Both the position numbers and the translations under genes were made by a program. From Owenweeksia sp. (GTDB lineage Bacteria; Bacteroidota; Bacteroidia; Flavobacteriales; Schleiferiaceae), in NCBI GenBank assembly GCA_002695025.1, contig NZNV01000017.1, positions 248,001 to 312,000 on the forward strand: DNA of 64,000 nucleotides, given 5' to 3'. Shown here piece after piece: positions 16,207 through 25,956 of this stretch. Below the pieces are notes generated by a model that saw nothing but the letters and a program-made list of their open reading frames with translations, ran no database searches and had not been told where the DNA came from. The number at the start of each line of letters is the position of its first letter. Position 1 is the first letter of the stretch.

Positions 16207-16262
16207 TGCCGGTTAAAAATAATCAAGTCCGCAACAGGCCGGGCTGCTATTCATCGTCATTT

Positions 16263-16631
16263 TCAATGCACGGATAAGAGCAACAGCGTGATGAAGGCCG
16301 GAAGAGCCTGCACAAAGAATATCTTCCTATCTGCGGTCATAGTGCCAAACAAGCCGGCTACCAATACACAGCCCACAAAAAAGATGGACACGTAGGTTTG
16401 CCAAACCGCATCCTGTATGAAAAACGTCCAGATGAGACCACCCGCCAGGAAGCCATTGTACAATCCCTGATTGGCGGCCAGGGCGCGGGTAGGAATAAAA
16501 AGTTCGGGTGGCAAGTTCTTAAATACTTTGGGCCCCCGGGTGGTCCAGGCAAACATTTCCAGCCATACAATATAGAGGTGCATTAAAGCGATGAGGCCTA
16601 CCAGTATTCGGGCTACCAGTGTTGTATCCAT
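16263..16631 (-). CDS. DUF1304 family small membrane protein
   Basis: The 122-residue protein has four predicted transmembrane helices and the DUF1304 pattern: LIALMHLYIVWLEMFAW at the start, then ANQGLYNGFLAGGLIW and FFVGCVLVAGLFG. The family has no established function. It lies upstream of the dioxygenase gene on the same strand and may share its transcript. Confidence 0.85.
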   Translation of the reverse strand: MDTTLVARILVGLIALMHLYIVWLEMFAWTTRGPKVFKNLPPELFIPTRALAANQGLYNGFLAGGLIWTFFIQDAVWQTYVSIFFVGCVLVAGLFGTMTADRKIFFVQALPAFITLLLLSVH

Positions 16632-16780
16632 TTTGTTTAGTGATTTAATGGTTCGGTTGGCCGAAGCCTTAGTAAAGCTAAGAAATATTGCACGTTAAAA
16701 ACAAGCTGCCGCAATAAGGCAAGATCAGGGGCAAGGTCCGGATCCGGAGAACCAGATAACTGCCTTTTAAAGTATAAAAT

Positions 16781-17182
16781 TCAGGATTTTTTAACTTTTT
16801 CATGTTTAGCGATGGCCTGGTGCAGCCATTCAAGGGCCTCAGCCTCATCGGAAAAGAGCCGGACCGGCCGGCCGGGATCGGAGAGGACGAGCATAAAATT
16901 GCCGATCATACGCTTGAAAAAGGAATCGGCTATCATGGCCGTGGGAACCATCCGGGCGTGGAGCTTGTAATGGCGGGTGGCTTCAGCGTTTATATAGTGG
17001 CTCGGCATATGGGCCAGTGTGCCTTTAATTTTATCCAGGTCATCCACCTTTTCGTGGAGTGACCTTATGTTTTCCTGAGCCTGTTCAATGGTTTCCGGTC
17101 CTTTAAAATCAGTTGCCGGAGTAATCTTAAGGATGCCATCGTCCGTAAGTTCTACATGCATGGATAAAGTGGACCACTTCAT
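16781..17182 (-). CDS. STAS/SpoIIAA-like domain protein, 133 aa
   Basis: The N-terminal HVELTDDGILKITPA strand, a central helix, and the C-terminal VRLFSDEAEALEWLHQAI helix are typical of small Bacteroidota STAS/SEC14-like proteins of unknown role. Translation may start at the first ATG (17182) or at the internal ATG at residue 8; both fit. There is no signal peptide. It ends in a basic tail (KHEKVKKS). Assignment rests on general pattern only. Confidence 0.65.
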   Translation of the reverse strand: MKWSTLSMHVELTDDGILKITPATDFKGPETIEQAQENIRSLHEKVDDLDKIKGTLAHMPSHYINAEATRHYKLHARMVPTAMIADSFFKRMIGNFMLVLSDPGRPVRLFSDEAEALEWLHQAIAKHEKVKKS

Positions 17183-17269
17183 GGAAATGTTTTTGTTAAG
17201 GTACCGTCAGGCAAATTTAATGAAAGTGCTCAGGATATTCCGTCCCGCTGCCGGTGATGTATTCCATGG

Positions 17270-19639
17270 CTACGGGGCCTGTTTTACGGTAAATTCAAAT
17301 ATAGAATAACCCATGCTGCCATCCGGGGCTATTCCTTGCAGGATACCGATAAAATCCCCGCTTACATCGGAAGTATGCAATTTAACGCGTGCATTTCCTT
17401 GCTCCAGGACGATATCCGGTTGCCAGTAAAGCAACGTGCGCAAGTCGGGTGTACGGCTTTCCAGGCTATTACCGGCATAATCCGGAGCGTAGAATATCCG
17501 CTGTTCGGCCAGTCCCTGGTATTCGGTTTCCCAGTTTCTTTCGTCCGGTTCCCACCATTCCGTATCGCCACGGTAGGTGGTATAGCTCACCACACCATAA
17601 TAAGGCTTCTGCCCGAAAACAAAGCGGTCCTGTACAATATCCATTCTACGGATCTTAAGAGGATCTGCCTTCAGCAGCCGTTCTGTATTACGAATGGCTA
17701 TGCCATCCAGGAGTATCAAAGGTTCTTCATGGTAAAAACCGGTTTCACGATTGTGAAAAACCCGGAAAACAGGCTTGTCATTTTGTCTGCGGATGGCCAC
17801 TTCGGGCACGTATTCCGTCATTACTTCCTGCATGGTAGGGAAGCGGGTATAATCATCCAGGAGGTAACTTTTATCCGCAACGCCATAAAAAGGAAGGGAA
17901 TCGCTTAGATCAGACTGGAAGGTATTGCGTTGCTCACCGGTATAAATGTTCTCCACCTGCATACTGAGGCTGCGTTCCTCCAGCAGGTTTCCATATTCCG
18001 GGGAAAGGTACAGGGTTCCGGGTTGGGCCGTACCGAATTCATCGGAATAGGGTGAATTGATCTCAAAGCGGTAGCCATTTCCAGGGATACTATAAGGTTG
18101 CAGGAGCAGGCGTGAGGGGCCAAAAATATCGCGGGTTACAAAGAGCAAAGAACCTTTATCTCCAATGTGGGAATGCGCCATTTTAAAATGGCGGCCGGGG
18201 ATGCTTAGCAATACCTGGGCTTCGGACGAGGTGGAATCTACGCCACTGATCCGTGCCTGGATCACAGCACCTTCATATTCGGGTAAATGGGTGAAATCAT
18301 CGCTGGGGCTGCGCAGGATACTGTCCCATTTAAAGGTGCGCCAACCCTGGGTAAGCATGAGGAGGTTTGCCTGTTCCTTTAGTTGAGAACCAGAGCCTGA
18401 AAAGTAAAAGGCGGGTGATTCTATGCTGCCCTGAAGATCAGAAGAGAGCCAAAAGCTACTGATGAGATGCTCCTCAGGCTCTTCTTGCAAAGCATTTTTC
18501 TGGTACACCGCCAGGGAAAGATGAGCGGGTTTGGTAGTAGGAAGGCCTTGAATATTAATGTTAAGCGAATCGCGTATTCCCAGTGTTTTAGAAGAGAGCA
18601 GCGCTTGCAATTCAAGATTCCCGGATGGGGGAATAAAGAACAGACGCTCGCTGTAGGCGTTCCTGTTCTTATTCAATACGGTAAGGCAGGAAACACCTTG
18701 ACCCAGTAGTGTTTTGGGGAGCAGCAGTTCTCCTTTACCCAGCGGTAGCTCTACCTGCCCGGCATGTTTCAGTTGTTTGCGGGTATGTGCTAAAAGGTAT
18801 ACGCTGGGCACCAGGGCAGGCGGGTTACAGCGCACCTTAATACGAAGGTTTTCGCCTTCATCTTCTACCTGCATGACCACTCCCTGCTCTTCGATACTGG
18901 GCAAAGAGACCCGGTAGGAGGAGTCTGCTATGCTGATCCATACCTGGTAGTGGGAAGCAAGCGAATCGGGCTTAAAACGGAATTGCCCCATCCCGAATAG
19001 ATGGGAAGAAAAATTCTGCAAGGTGTCTGTTTTGTGCATCAGTACGCCCGTGAAACCGGCTCCTCTGCCTTGCTGATCCCTTACCCAAACCGCTACGGTA
19101 CTTTCCAGGCCTTTTACCAGGTGGCCGCCTTCCGGGAACAAGCTGATGGTGTAGTCTGCTTCAGGCTCGGTGGGAATAAAAGCGGCCTGCAGAGTGTTTA
19201 CTATTTTGATCTCTTTGGTAAAGAAACGGCCGGGCCCTTCGTTCTTCATCCAGTTGGTATAGGCCCTAAGCGTATAATTCCCCGATTCCAGCGAAATGGG
19301 GAGGTAAAAGGACCCACTGCCCATCCCGTCCTTGATTTGAATAGACTGCTGTAGCACGGGGTTTTTGCCCTTCAATAGTTCTACGTAAGCCACCTTGCTC
19401 AGGCCGGATGGTTGATGCTGCTGGTCATCCACCAGGTACAGGCGGTACCATAGGAATTCTCCGGGCAGATACAGATCACGGTCAGTATGAACAAATACTT
19501 TTTCATTGGGCAGCGGAACAAAAGTGAGTTCCTCACTCAGGTTTACCTTCCGGTTGGTTTGCCCCAGGGCACCAAAGGGTACTATAAGGAAGAGCAGTAC
19601 CGCAACAAACAGGCAATATGTGCAGGCTTTCAGTCTCAT
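17270..19639 (-). CDS. Exported MG2-like/TonB-plug-like protein of a TonB receptor operon
   Basis: This 789-residue protein has a signal peptide (MRLKACTYCLFVAVLLFLIV). The segment FVHTDRDLYLPGEFLWYRLY is the start of a macroglobulin (MG2)-like domain seen in large Bacteroidota envelope proteins. The C-terminal third has a TonB plug-like segment (ILLDGIAIRNTERLLKADPL through KIRRMDIVQ). It overlaps the upstream DUF4249 stop (TAATG) and is last in the operon after the TonB receptor. A role in binding or assembling what the receptor handles is inferred. The substrate is unknown. Confidence 0.75.
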   Translation of the reverse strand: MRLKACTYCLFVAVLLFLIVPFGALGQTNRKVNLSEELTFVPLPNEKVFVHTDRDLYLPGEFLWYRLYLVDDQQHQPSGLSKVAYVELLKGKNPVLQQSIQIKDGMGSGSFYLPISLESGNYTLRAYTNWMKNEGPGRFFTKEIKIVNTLQAAFIPTEPEADYTISLFPEGGHLVKGLESTVAVWVRDQQGRGAGFTGVLMHKTDTLQNFSSHLFGMGQFRFKPDSLASHYQVWISIADSSYRVSLPSIEEQGVVMQVEDEGENLRIKVRCNPPALVPSVYLLAHTRKQLKHAGQVELPLGKGELLLPKTLLGQGVSCLTVLNKNRNAYSERLFFIPPSGNLELQALLSSKTLGIRDSLNINIQGLPTTKPAHLSLAVYQKNALQEEPEEHLISSFWLSSDLQGSIESPAFYFSGSGSQLKEQANLLMLTQGWRTFKWDSILRSPSDDFTHLPEYEGAVIQARISGVDSTSSEAQVLLSIPGRHFKMAHSHIGDKGSLLFVTRDIFGPSRLLLQPYSIPGNGYRFEINSPYSDEFGTAQPGTLYLSPEYGNLLEERSLSMQVENIYTGEQRNTFQSDLSDSLPFYGVADKSYLLDDYTRFPTMQEVMTEYVPEVAIRRQNDKPVFRVFHNRETGFYHEEPLILLDGIAIRNTERLLKADPLKIRRMDIVQDRFVFGQKPYYGVVSYTTYRGDTEWWEPDERNWETEYQGLAEQRIFYAPDYAGNSLESRTPDLRTLLYWQPDIVLEQGNARVKLHTSDVSGDFIGILQGIAPDGSMGYSIFEFTVKQAP

Positions 19640-20778
19640 TACCAGAAAGTGGGTTTTTCAAGGGTTCCTCCTGCCAGGCGGCAATCCACACAGCTGGGTG
19701 GTGCATGAAGATAATGGGTAGGCTCAAAAATACCGTAGGCATCAACCGGGATATTGAATGAGTTGCTGAAGTAGTTGTAATTCAGGGTGCTGTCAATAAC
19801 AATACTATCCAGGCTACAGGTAGGGTAGCGGTTGAAATCGAAGGAGAAGGGGATCTCGTCCTTTGCTATAAACAGGCGTTTTTGGGTTACACGGCCCGCA
19901 GAAAGGTAACCTATAACGGGCTCCTCGGGATCCGTATCACAGTAAAAATTGGAGGGAAGCTGGGAGGGTTGCGGATCGAAAAGCGTACCCAGGTTCTCCG
20001 TATTGCTCTTCAAAATATCCCAGAATTCATAAGCTTCGCGGGTAAGGGCATATTGGCGTACCAGGATGCTGTACCTGCGGTCCAGGCGGTTATCATCTTC
20101 CAACCGGATGAGTTGAAGGGGATATTTGGAGATCACGTCCTGGTTGAGCTGGGTGGAGGAGGCTGCGTAAATATCCGTGGATTCCCGCGTGCGGTAGCAA
20201 GTGTTGATCAGCTCTTCGGGTAGGTCACGCGGCTTCACCTCATTATCCTCAAACTTTAAAACTGAAGTGTACGCGGAGCGGTATTCCCAGGTTTCGGTAA
20301 AATCCCAGCGGTAATAAAGAGTATTGTTTTCCGGATCACCGGAGCTTACGTTTATCTGTACCGCATTGCCGGAAACCACATCCCAGCCTACATTGCTGAT
20401 CTCCGGGGCATTCTTTACCGGCACAAATTCCGAATAGTATACCTGGTTATCCGCTTCTATCTTCAGGCGATAATCCTGGCCGGCATCCAGACTCAGCAAA
20501 GCCTTGTACATTCCATTTCCGCTGTTTTCCAGAGCAAAGGGTGGGGAAGAAGATCCCTCCACCGTTACACTGGCATTGTTTACCGGGCGTATGCCCAGGC
20601 TGTCCAGGCTGGAGGTGCGGCTGATTAGGATCACCGTGCTGTCACCGTCCAGTAAAGTGCCTTCTACCACCAGAAAATTATTGGGGGCATTTACCACGTC
20701 AGGTTTATATTCTTCCACACAGCCGGAAAAGGTGAGGCTGATCATGAACAGGCTGATATATTTCCAGTAATCCTTCAT
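19639..20778 (-). CDS. DUF4249 lipoprotein, TonB receptor partner
   Basis: The 379-residue protein has a lipobox at Cys20 (LTFSGC). An Ig-like N-terminal region contains NNFLVVEGTLLDGDSTVILI, the family hallmark of DUF4249. A C-terminal cluster of Cys (PSCVDCRLAGGT) is also seen. DUF4249 genes usually sit directly next to a TonB receptor with an STN domain, as here: its ATG lies 2 bases after the receptor stop. It is probably an outer-membrane lipoprotein of the same uptake system. Confidence 0.88.
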   Translation of the reverse strand: MKDYWKYISLFMISLTFSGCVEEYKPDVVNAPNNFLVVEGTLLDGDSTVILISRTSSLDSLGIRPVNNASVTVEGSSSPPFALENSGNGMYKALLSLDAGQDYRLKIEADNQVYYSEFVPVKNAPEISNVGWDVVSGNAVQINVSSGDPENNTLYYRWDFTETWEYRSAYTSVLKFEDNEVKPRDLPEELINTCYRTRESTDIYAASSTQLNQDVISKYPLQLIRLEDDNRLDRRYSILVRQYALTREAYEFWDILKSNTENLGTLFDPQPSQLPSNFYCDTDPEEPVIGYLSAGRVTQKRLFIAKDEIPFSFDFNRYPTCSLDSIVIDSTLNYNYFSNSFNIPVDAYGIFEPTHYLHAPPSCVDCRLAGGTLEKPTFW

Positions 20779-20780
20779 CC

Positions 20781-23552
20781 TTAAAACCTGAAATTATAGG
20801 TCACCGTTGGGATAGCCTGCCCAAAGATGGACAGTTTATAACCGTTAACGCTGCCATTTTGTGATATGAAATATACCGAGTACGGGTTCTTACGCCCGGT
20901 AAGGTTATACACAGCAAAGGTCCATGAGCTGTGTGCCAGTTTATTAACCTTGTGGTTGCCTTCAATATTCAGGGCAATGTCGGTACGGAAGTAATCCGGT
21001 ATGCGGTAAGCATTACGGTCCGAGTAATAGACCCTCTCGGAGCCGGCATAGTTGTACCGTGCAATGGGCAGCGTAATGGGCCTTCCGGTACTATAGGTTA
21101 CGTTCAGTGAAAAACTCAAACGGTGTGTAAAGCGGTAGTTGCCGATAAAGGTGATGTCGTGGGGTTTGTCAAAGTTGGAAGGATACCAGTCACCATCGTT
21201 GATATTCTCATTGGTCAAAGGATCGCCCACCTGAAGCAGCGAGCGGGAATAGGTATAACTCAACCAACCATTGAGCTTGCCGGACGGTTTCTTCAGCAGG
21301 AATTCCACCCCATACGCCCTTCCCCGGGTGGTGACTACATCCCGCTCAATGTTGGGGTTCATAATAAGCGTAGCCCCGCTTTTGTAATCCAGGTAATTGT
21401 TGGTGGTTTTATAATAGGTTTCCACCGAAGCTTCCAGCTGTCCGCCAAATAGATTGTGGTAATACCCGAGGGATAGCTGTTGCCCGAGTTGCGGCTGGAT
21501 ATTAGGGTCGCTTAGTTTCCAGAAATCAGTAGGTGAAATAGCCGTTGTGTTGGAAAGCAGGTGAATGTATTGCCGTAAAGTGTTGTAGCTGGCTTTCAGG
21601 GATGAATGATCTCCCAGCGACCAGCGTAAACCCATCCTGAACTCCGGTCCGTGATAGGTTTTTACCAATTCATTGGCCGCATAAAAGGAAGTATCCGTAA
21701 CGGTAAATTCGGATTTGGGTTGTCCCGGGGCGTAATCATACACCGTTTGTGGCCCCAGGAAATGGAAAAAGGAGTAACGCAAACCGGCATCCAGGGTAAG
21801 GGATGAGGTGATGGCGTACTCGTCTGAAATATAAATGGCGTTTTCCAGCGCCTGCTCCTGTTCCAGTGTTTCTGCGTTTACCAAGGATTGATCGCCATTG
21901 GGTTGGTACGAACCGGGTTGCAAGTTGTAATGTAATACGCTGGCCCCGAATTTCAGGGAATGACGGATGTTAAGGAAATAACTGAAATCGGCCTTGGCCT
22001 GCGTTTGCGCAATATCGTAATCCAAGGTATAGGCATTAACAGGATTGGCTTCACTCTCCACTCCAAATACGTAAGCGCTGTAGGAACCGCTGAAGTTGGC
22101 GTACATCTTATCGCTGAAAATGTGTTTCCAGTTGAGGCTGGCGCTGTAATTCCGGTAATTGTACGTGGTGTCGCTACGGAAACGGAAACGGTCCGAACTG
22201 TAGTAGGCGTTGAGGGAAAGGTCGTTTGTTTTATTGATCTGGTGGCTCACACCCAGGTTGAGATCGTAAAAGGAGGCCCGGCTGGAGCGGAAATCCTCGT
22301 TATCCAGGAGCTTTAGGATCCAATTGGAATAATTGGCGCGCCCGCTGAGCATGACAGAGGTCCGGTCCTTAATAATGGGGCCTTCCAGGGTGAGGCGCCC
22401 GGTAATAAGACCGATTCCGCCTGAGCCGGCAAATTTTTTCTTATTGCCTTCACGGCTTGAGATGTCGAGCACCGAGGAAAGCCGGCCACCGTATTCGGCA
22501 GGAATGCTGCTCTTGTAAAGCTGTACATCTTTAAGGATGTCTGGGTTAAAGGAAGAAAAGAAGCCAAACAGGTGAGAAGGGTTATAGACCACCGCATCAT
22601 TGAAGAGGATAAGGTTCTGATCAGCACCTCCACCACGAACGTTGAAACCAGTACTGGCCTCGCCCACGGATTTTACACCGGGTAAGGTGAGTACGGCTCT
22701 TAACACATCCGCTTCTCCTACTGCGCTGGGAATTTGCTTGAGGGTTTTTACATCCAGTTGCTCTATACCCATTTCCGTGCGCCTTAAGTTCCTGTCCTTT
22801 TCAGCGCTGACCTCCACCTCCTGTAGTGATTGTACAGCTTCCCGCATTTCTATATCCAGTTCCCCATTGGAGTAAAGGAGTATGTTTCGTTCCACTTCCC
22901 GCATACCCAGGTTGGTTATGTGTAGGGTATGACGCCCGCGTGGCAGGGAAAGTGAATAATAACCCAGCGGATCCGTACTGGTGCCGATAAGAGGGTTTTT
23001 GATAAATACGTTAGCGCCTACAATGGGCTCTCCGGACTGCACATTCAATACCCGGCCGGTAAGGACGGCATTCCCTTCTTTAAGGGTATTGGTGCGTACC
23101 CCGATTTCGTAGAGGCCTTCGCCCTCATCCGTTTGCTTGCGGTCCGGTTGAAAATAATCCACCAGCACATCCCGGTCAGGGGCCTGGGTATGGTCTGGCT
23201 TTTGGGTCTCCAGGGTGTTGAAAAAACCCTTCGGAAGCCGGGTTTGTATTTCCCAGCCATAGGTTATAAAGACCCTGTTTTGCCCGTCAATGGCATAGTG
23301 GAACTCACGGTTGGCAAAGAGGCGGTCCAGCAATTCCGGCAATGTGTTCTGAGTGGCGGTCAGCGTAACGGAAAGGGTGTCTGTTAGTTCGGTCTTGTAA
23401 AAGAAGTGATACGGGCTTTGGGCTTCCACATCCTTTACCCATTCGGCAAAAGGTGTATTGGTATAGGAGCCTGAAATGCGTGGTTCGTTCTGTGCTTTTA
23501 CGGTAAAGGTCAACAGAAGAGGCAACAACAGTGTATAAAGTATGCCTTTCAT
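20781..23552 (-). CDS. TonB-dependent outer-membrane receptor with STN domain
   Basis: I start at the ATG at 23552, which overlaps the preceding stop (ATGA) and opens a signal peptide (MKGILYTLLLPLLLTFTVKA). The alternative at 23564 adds only four residues. Domains in order are STN (about 25-110), a linker, a carboxypeptidase-regulatory-like domain (about 165-245, GEPIVGANVFIKNPLIGTST), a plug (about 265-390, GVKSVGEASTGFNVRGGGAD) and a 22-strand-type barrel to the end (AIPTVTYNFRF). It drives TonB-powered uptake of an unknown ligand. The STN domain suggests coupling to an anti-sigma factor, but none is nearby. Confidence 0.92.
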   Translation of the reverse strand: MKGILYTLLLPLLLTFTVKAQNEPRISGSYTNTPFAEWVKDVEAQSPYHFFYKTELTDTLSVTLTATQNTLPELLDRLFANREFHYAIDGQNRVFITYGWEIQTRLPKGFFNTLETQKPDHTQAPDRDVLVDYFQPDRKQTDEGEGLYEIGVRTNTLKEGNAVLTGRVLNVQSGEPIVGANVFIKNPLIGTSTDPLGYYSLSLPRGRHTLHITNLGMREVERNILLYSNGELDIEMREAVQSLQEVEVSAEKDRNLRRTEMGIEQLDVKTLKQIPSAVGEADVLRAVLTLPGVKSVGEASTGFNVRGGGADQNLILFNDAVVYNPSHLFGFFSSFNPDILKDVQLYKSSIPAEYGGRLSSVLDISSREGNKKKFAGSGGIGLITGRLTLEGPIIKDRTSVMLSGRANYSNWILKLLDNEDFRSSRASFYDLNLGVSHQINKTNDLSLNAYYSSDRFRFRSDTTYNYRNYSASLNWKHIFSDKMYANFSGSYSAYVFGVESEANPVNAYTLDYDIAQTQAKADFSYFLNIRHSLKFGASVLHYNLQPGSYQPNGDQSLVNAETLEQEQALENAIYISDEYAITSSLTLDAGLRYSFFHFLGPQTVYDYAPGQPKSEFTVTDTSFYAANELVKTYHGPEFRMGLRWSLGDHSSLKASYNTLRQYIHLLSNTTAISPTDFWKLSDPNIQPQLGQQLSLGYYHNLFGGQLEASVETYYKTTNNYLDYKSGATLIMNPNIERDVVTTRGRAYGVEFLLKKPSGKLNGWLSYTYSRSLLQVGDPLTNENINDGDWYPSNFDKPHDITFIGNYRFTHRLSFSLNVTYSTGRPITLPIARYNYAGSERVYYSDRNAYRIPDYFRTDIALNIEGNHKVNKLAHSSWTFAVYNLTGRKNPYSVYFISQNGSVNGYKLSIFGQAIPTVTYNFRF

Positions 23553-24271
23553 TCTTCCTTCCATCCCTTTAATTCATCGTAATAACGGAGTGCCTCACTA
23601 ATGGTGGCTTCCGGTTGTTTGCGTATGCTCAGCTTGAATTCCTTCAAATGGGATTTAACTTCTTTTCGATGTTCATCAAGAGTGCGTAACAGGCTGCCCT
23701 GGCTGCGTATATGGTGAAACTCACCGTCCTTCTCCACGTAATAATCAATCTCCTTTTCAAAGCGATACCGCACTTGCTGCTCTCCGGTAGAGCTTTTGAT
23801 CTCTTTTTCATGCCTTAGCCAAAAGGAGACGCTGCCCCGGTAGCCCAATTCGTAAAAACCGGTTTGCGGAAGTTCATTGTCTTCGGTTTGTACCAGGCGC
23901 TCAAAACGGTGCGGGCCAATGGTAAACCAGTTTACCCGTTCTGGTGGTAGTTGCAATGGAAAGATCAGGTCATTGGAAAATAGTACCGGTACATCCTTCA
24001 CCAGCTGCATTTTAAGGGATAAGCCGTAATACACTATGCCATCGTAACAAAGTATACCATCCTGCCAATCGTCATTCAGGTAAAAAGGGGTTCCTTCAAT
24101 ATAGTAGCTATAGGCCTCATAGGCATGTCCTTTAAAAAGCCATCCGCTGGCTTTCACTTTTTCCAGGTACAGGCGCGGCAAGTTTTCCGCAGGCGCGGTA
24201 CTCTCCTGTCCATATACAGTTGGCAGTACAGCCAGCAAAAGGAATAATAGGGAAAGAGTAATCCGGGTCAT
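23549..24271 (-). CDS. Exported hypothetical protein, first gene of the TonB operon
   Basis: Translation from the ATG at 24271 gives a signal peptide (MTRITLSLLFLLLAVLPTVY); the ATG at 24304 adds 11 residues ahead of it. The 240-residue product has a probable beta-rich periplasmic domain (GHAYEAYSYYIEGTPFYLND and VPVLFSNDLIFPLQLPPERV) and a helical, charged C-terminus. I recognise no family. Overlap with the TonB receptor start and co-orientation of four genes make it the likely first gene of that operon. Confidence 0.72.
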   Translation of the reverse strand: MTRITLSLLFLLLAVLPTVYGQESTAPAENLPRLYLEKVKASGWLFKGHAYEAYSYYIEGTPFYLNDDWQDGILCYDGIVYYGLSLKMQLVKDVPVLFSNDLIFPLQLPPERVNWFTIGPHRFERLVQTEDNELPQTGFYELGYRGSVSFWLRHEKEIKSSTGEQQVRYRFEKEIDYYVEKDGEFHHIRSQGSLLRTLDEHRKEVKSHLKEFKLSIRKQPEATISEALRYYDELKGWKEE

Positions 24272-24415
24272 GTGCTCTGCATTTACCAAGTGTACATAAT
24301 ACACTAAGAGGGGGTGAATATAGCGGATAAACTTGACTTAATGCGCGGCTGCAAGTATTCTTATAATGAAAAGTCCGGGACCTTAAGGGCTTGCCACGGC
24401 TAACTTGTGCAATAA

Positions 24416-24877
24416 CTAACGATGCCAGTAAAAGGTTCCGTTCTCCAGGCTGATGGTATCCTGATTGAATATGGAGATAAGTTGAGTGTTGAAACTTCCT
24501 TCCAGCACGTTTGCGGTATTTTGGGTTACCTCCAGTGAGCCTGATATTTTGGTGTTCCAGAATACGTCATCCTTGTAATAGGCTATGGTAACAGCCTGGT
24601 CGGTAGACAGGTTGTAGGTGCCGGAATAATCTTCCGGAAAGTACAGCCGCAGCGAAGAACCGTCCGGTTTAAGAGCAAAGATCTGCCTGAGCCCGTCATG
24701 GGTAGCCGTATTGCTTACGTTTGCCTGCCAGCTTTGCTCATTCAAAGTGGCTTTCACCTCATTGGTGCGGAACGGTACCGGCTCATTTTCTTTTTTGGAG
24801 CAGGCCGCTAAACACAGCATACCGATGCCCGGAAGCAAGCAGAAAAACCTTAAAAAGACGGATGAATTCAGGCACAT
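24416..24877 (-). CDS. Hypothetical lipoprotein, 153 aa
   Basis: The lipobox is LCLAAC and the rest is a beta-rich domain (NEVKATLNEQSWQANVSNTA, then GTYNLSTDQAVTIAYYKDD). The pattern resembles small Bacteroidota lipoproteins of the DUF6252 type, but I cannot confirm membership. It is separated from the TonB operon by about 110 bases and from the next upstream gene by 35. Function is unknown. Confidence 0.65.
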   Translation of the reverse strand: MCLNSSVFLRFFCLLPGIGMLCLAACSKKENEPVPFRTNEVKATLNEQSWQANVSNTATHDGLRQIFALKPDGSSLRLYFPEDYSGTYNLSTDQAVTIAYYKDDVFWNTKISGSLEVTQNTANVLEGSFNTQLISIFNQDTISLENGTFYWHR

Positions 24878-24912
24878 AAGCTTAGGTTCTGAATTCCAAA
24901 AGTAAACTATTC

Positions 24913-25650
24913 CTAACGTTTTTGCAGGTACTCCCAGGTGGTGTACGTAGCTTTTACCTTGATGTCCGTATTGGTTCCGATCACGAACTCGCTGAGCCCG
25001 ATATGTTTGGTGTTAGCCGGGTTCCAGTCATAGGTGTAACCAAGCTGTGTCCAGGGATATTTATTGTACAACTCGCAGGGATAGTAGCGGCTTACGCGGT
25101 TGGAATTGATGAAGTCCTTATGAGAGGCGCTGATGTTATCGGGAAAACAAAGGGAGCATACTTCATCCGTTATCTCGGGATCAGGGCAGGGCCGGAAAAG
25201 GTCAGCCGGGCGCACCCAGAATTCTACAAAGTAATTATACTCCGCATTGGGTGGAAGCCCGAGTAATTGCAGCAAACGTTTATTGGTGTCGGTATAATTC
25301 CCTTCCTGCATACGCTTCAGAAGCTGAGGTGAGGTGGTAACCCAAATGGGCCAGCGCTGAGTATTGAAAAAAGCGGAATCAATGTAGGGTTTATAAATGG
25401 AGTCGCTCCACTTCCAGCTTACTACCAGTACATAATCCTCTCCGTTGAAATTCTTCCAGCTAAGGTCAGGGTTTTGCTGTGTAACAGGAACCAGCTCATT
25501 GTACACTTTAGAAGGGTTGGGAGACATGGCCTCGGTAATAGCATATTGATACATTTCGGCATCCGTTGCATTTTTAGGCAGCTTGCCGGTGGCCATGCAT
25601 CCGGCCAGGAACAGCAGCATACCAGCTGCCAGGTATTTTCTGAATAACAT
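24913..25650 (-). CDS. Hypothetical lipoprotein, 245 aa
   Basis: The signal peptide ends at a lipobox (FLAGC, Cys18). The mature protein has several Trp-rich segments and a Cys-containing loop (DPEITDEVCSLCFPDN). I recognise no family. It precedes the previous lipoprotein gene with 35 bases between them, so the two may be co-transcribed. A surface or periplasmic role is likely from the lipidation signal only. Confidence 0.68.
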   Translation of the reverse strand: MLFRKYLAAGMLLFLAGCMATGKLPKNATDAEMYQYAITEAMSPNPSKVYNELVPVTQQNPDLSWKNFNGEDYVLVVSWKWSDSIYKPYIDSAFFNTQRWPIWVTTSPQLLKRMQEGNYTDTNKRLLQLLGLPPNAEYNYFVEFWVRPADLFRPCPDPEITDEVCSLCFPDNISASHKDFINSNRVSRYYPCELYNKYPWTQLGYTYDWNPANTKHIGLSEFVIGTNTDIKVKATYTTWEYLQKR

Positions 25651-25912
25651 AGTTTGGTTTGTTTGGTCAGGCTAAATATAATTTAAAATCAGAAGCCCTT
25701 GACTCTTCCTGGGAAGTATGGAGATGGGACCGGTACCCTTCCCGGTTTATGAATAAGCTTATCCGTAAACTGAACAAAACCACCATGCTTAAAGAAGCTC
25801 TGGATCGTGAAAAGATTGCATAGCTTATGGATGAGCGTGCAAGCAAGTATAGATTTTCCCATACGCCCTTTTATACATAGCAATCAAGGCTTATCTTCCC
25901 TAATAGATTAAG

Positions 25913-25920
25913 TATCTTTG
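25913..25920 (+). promoter_or_regulatory. gpmI promoter -7 box (TATCTTTG)
   Basis: TATCTTTG matches TAnnTTTG. Transcription would start near 25926, giving a leader of about 40 bases that begins just before the hairpin at 25932. The -33 element is not clear. Confidence 0.5.
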
Positions 25921-25931
25921 CGATGAATTAA

Positions 25932-25956
25932 GTCCCGCAGGCCGGGACAATTTTTT
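25932..25956 (+). terminator. Terminator-like hairpin in the gpmI leader (possible attenuator)
   Basis: GTCCCG and CGGGAC form a 6-bp stem with a five-base loop (CAGGC), followed by AA and six T, ending 8 bases before the gpmI ATG. It has the layout of an intrinsic terminator but lies between promoter and start codon, so it may attenuate transcription or protect the 5' end. Confidence 0.4.

Noticed and set aside
25689-25883. 64-codon minus-strand frame upstream of gpmI
   Set aside because: There is no family match, no good start context and no neighbour to support it; intergenic sequence is the simpler reading.
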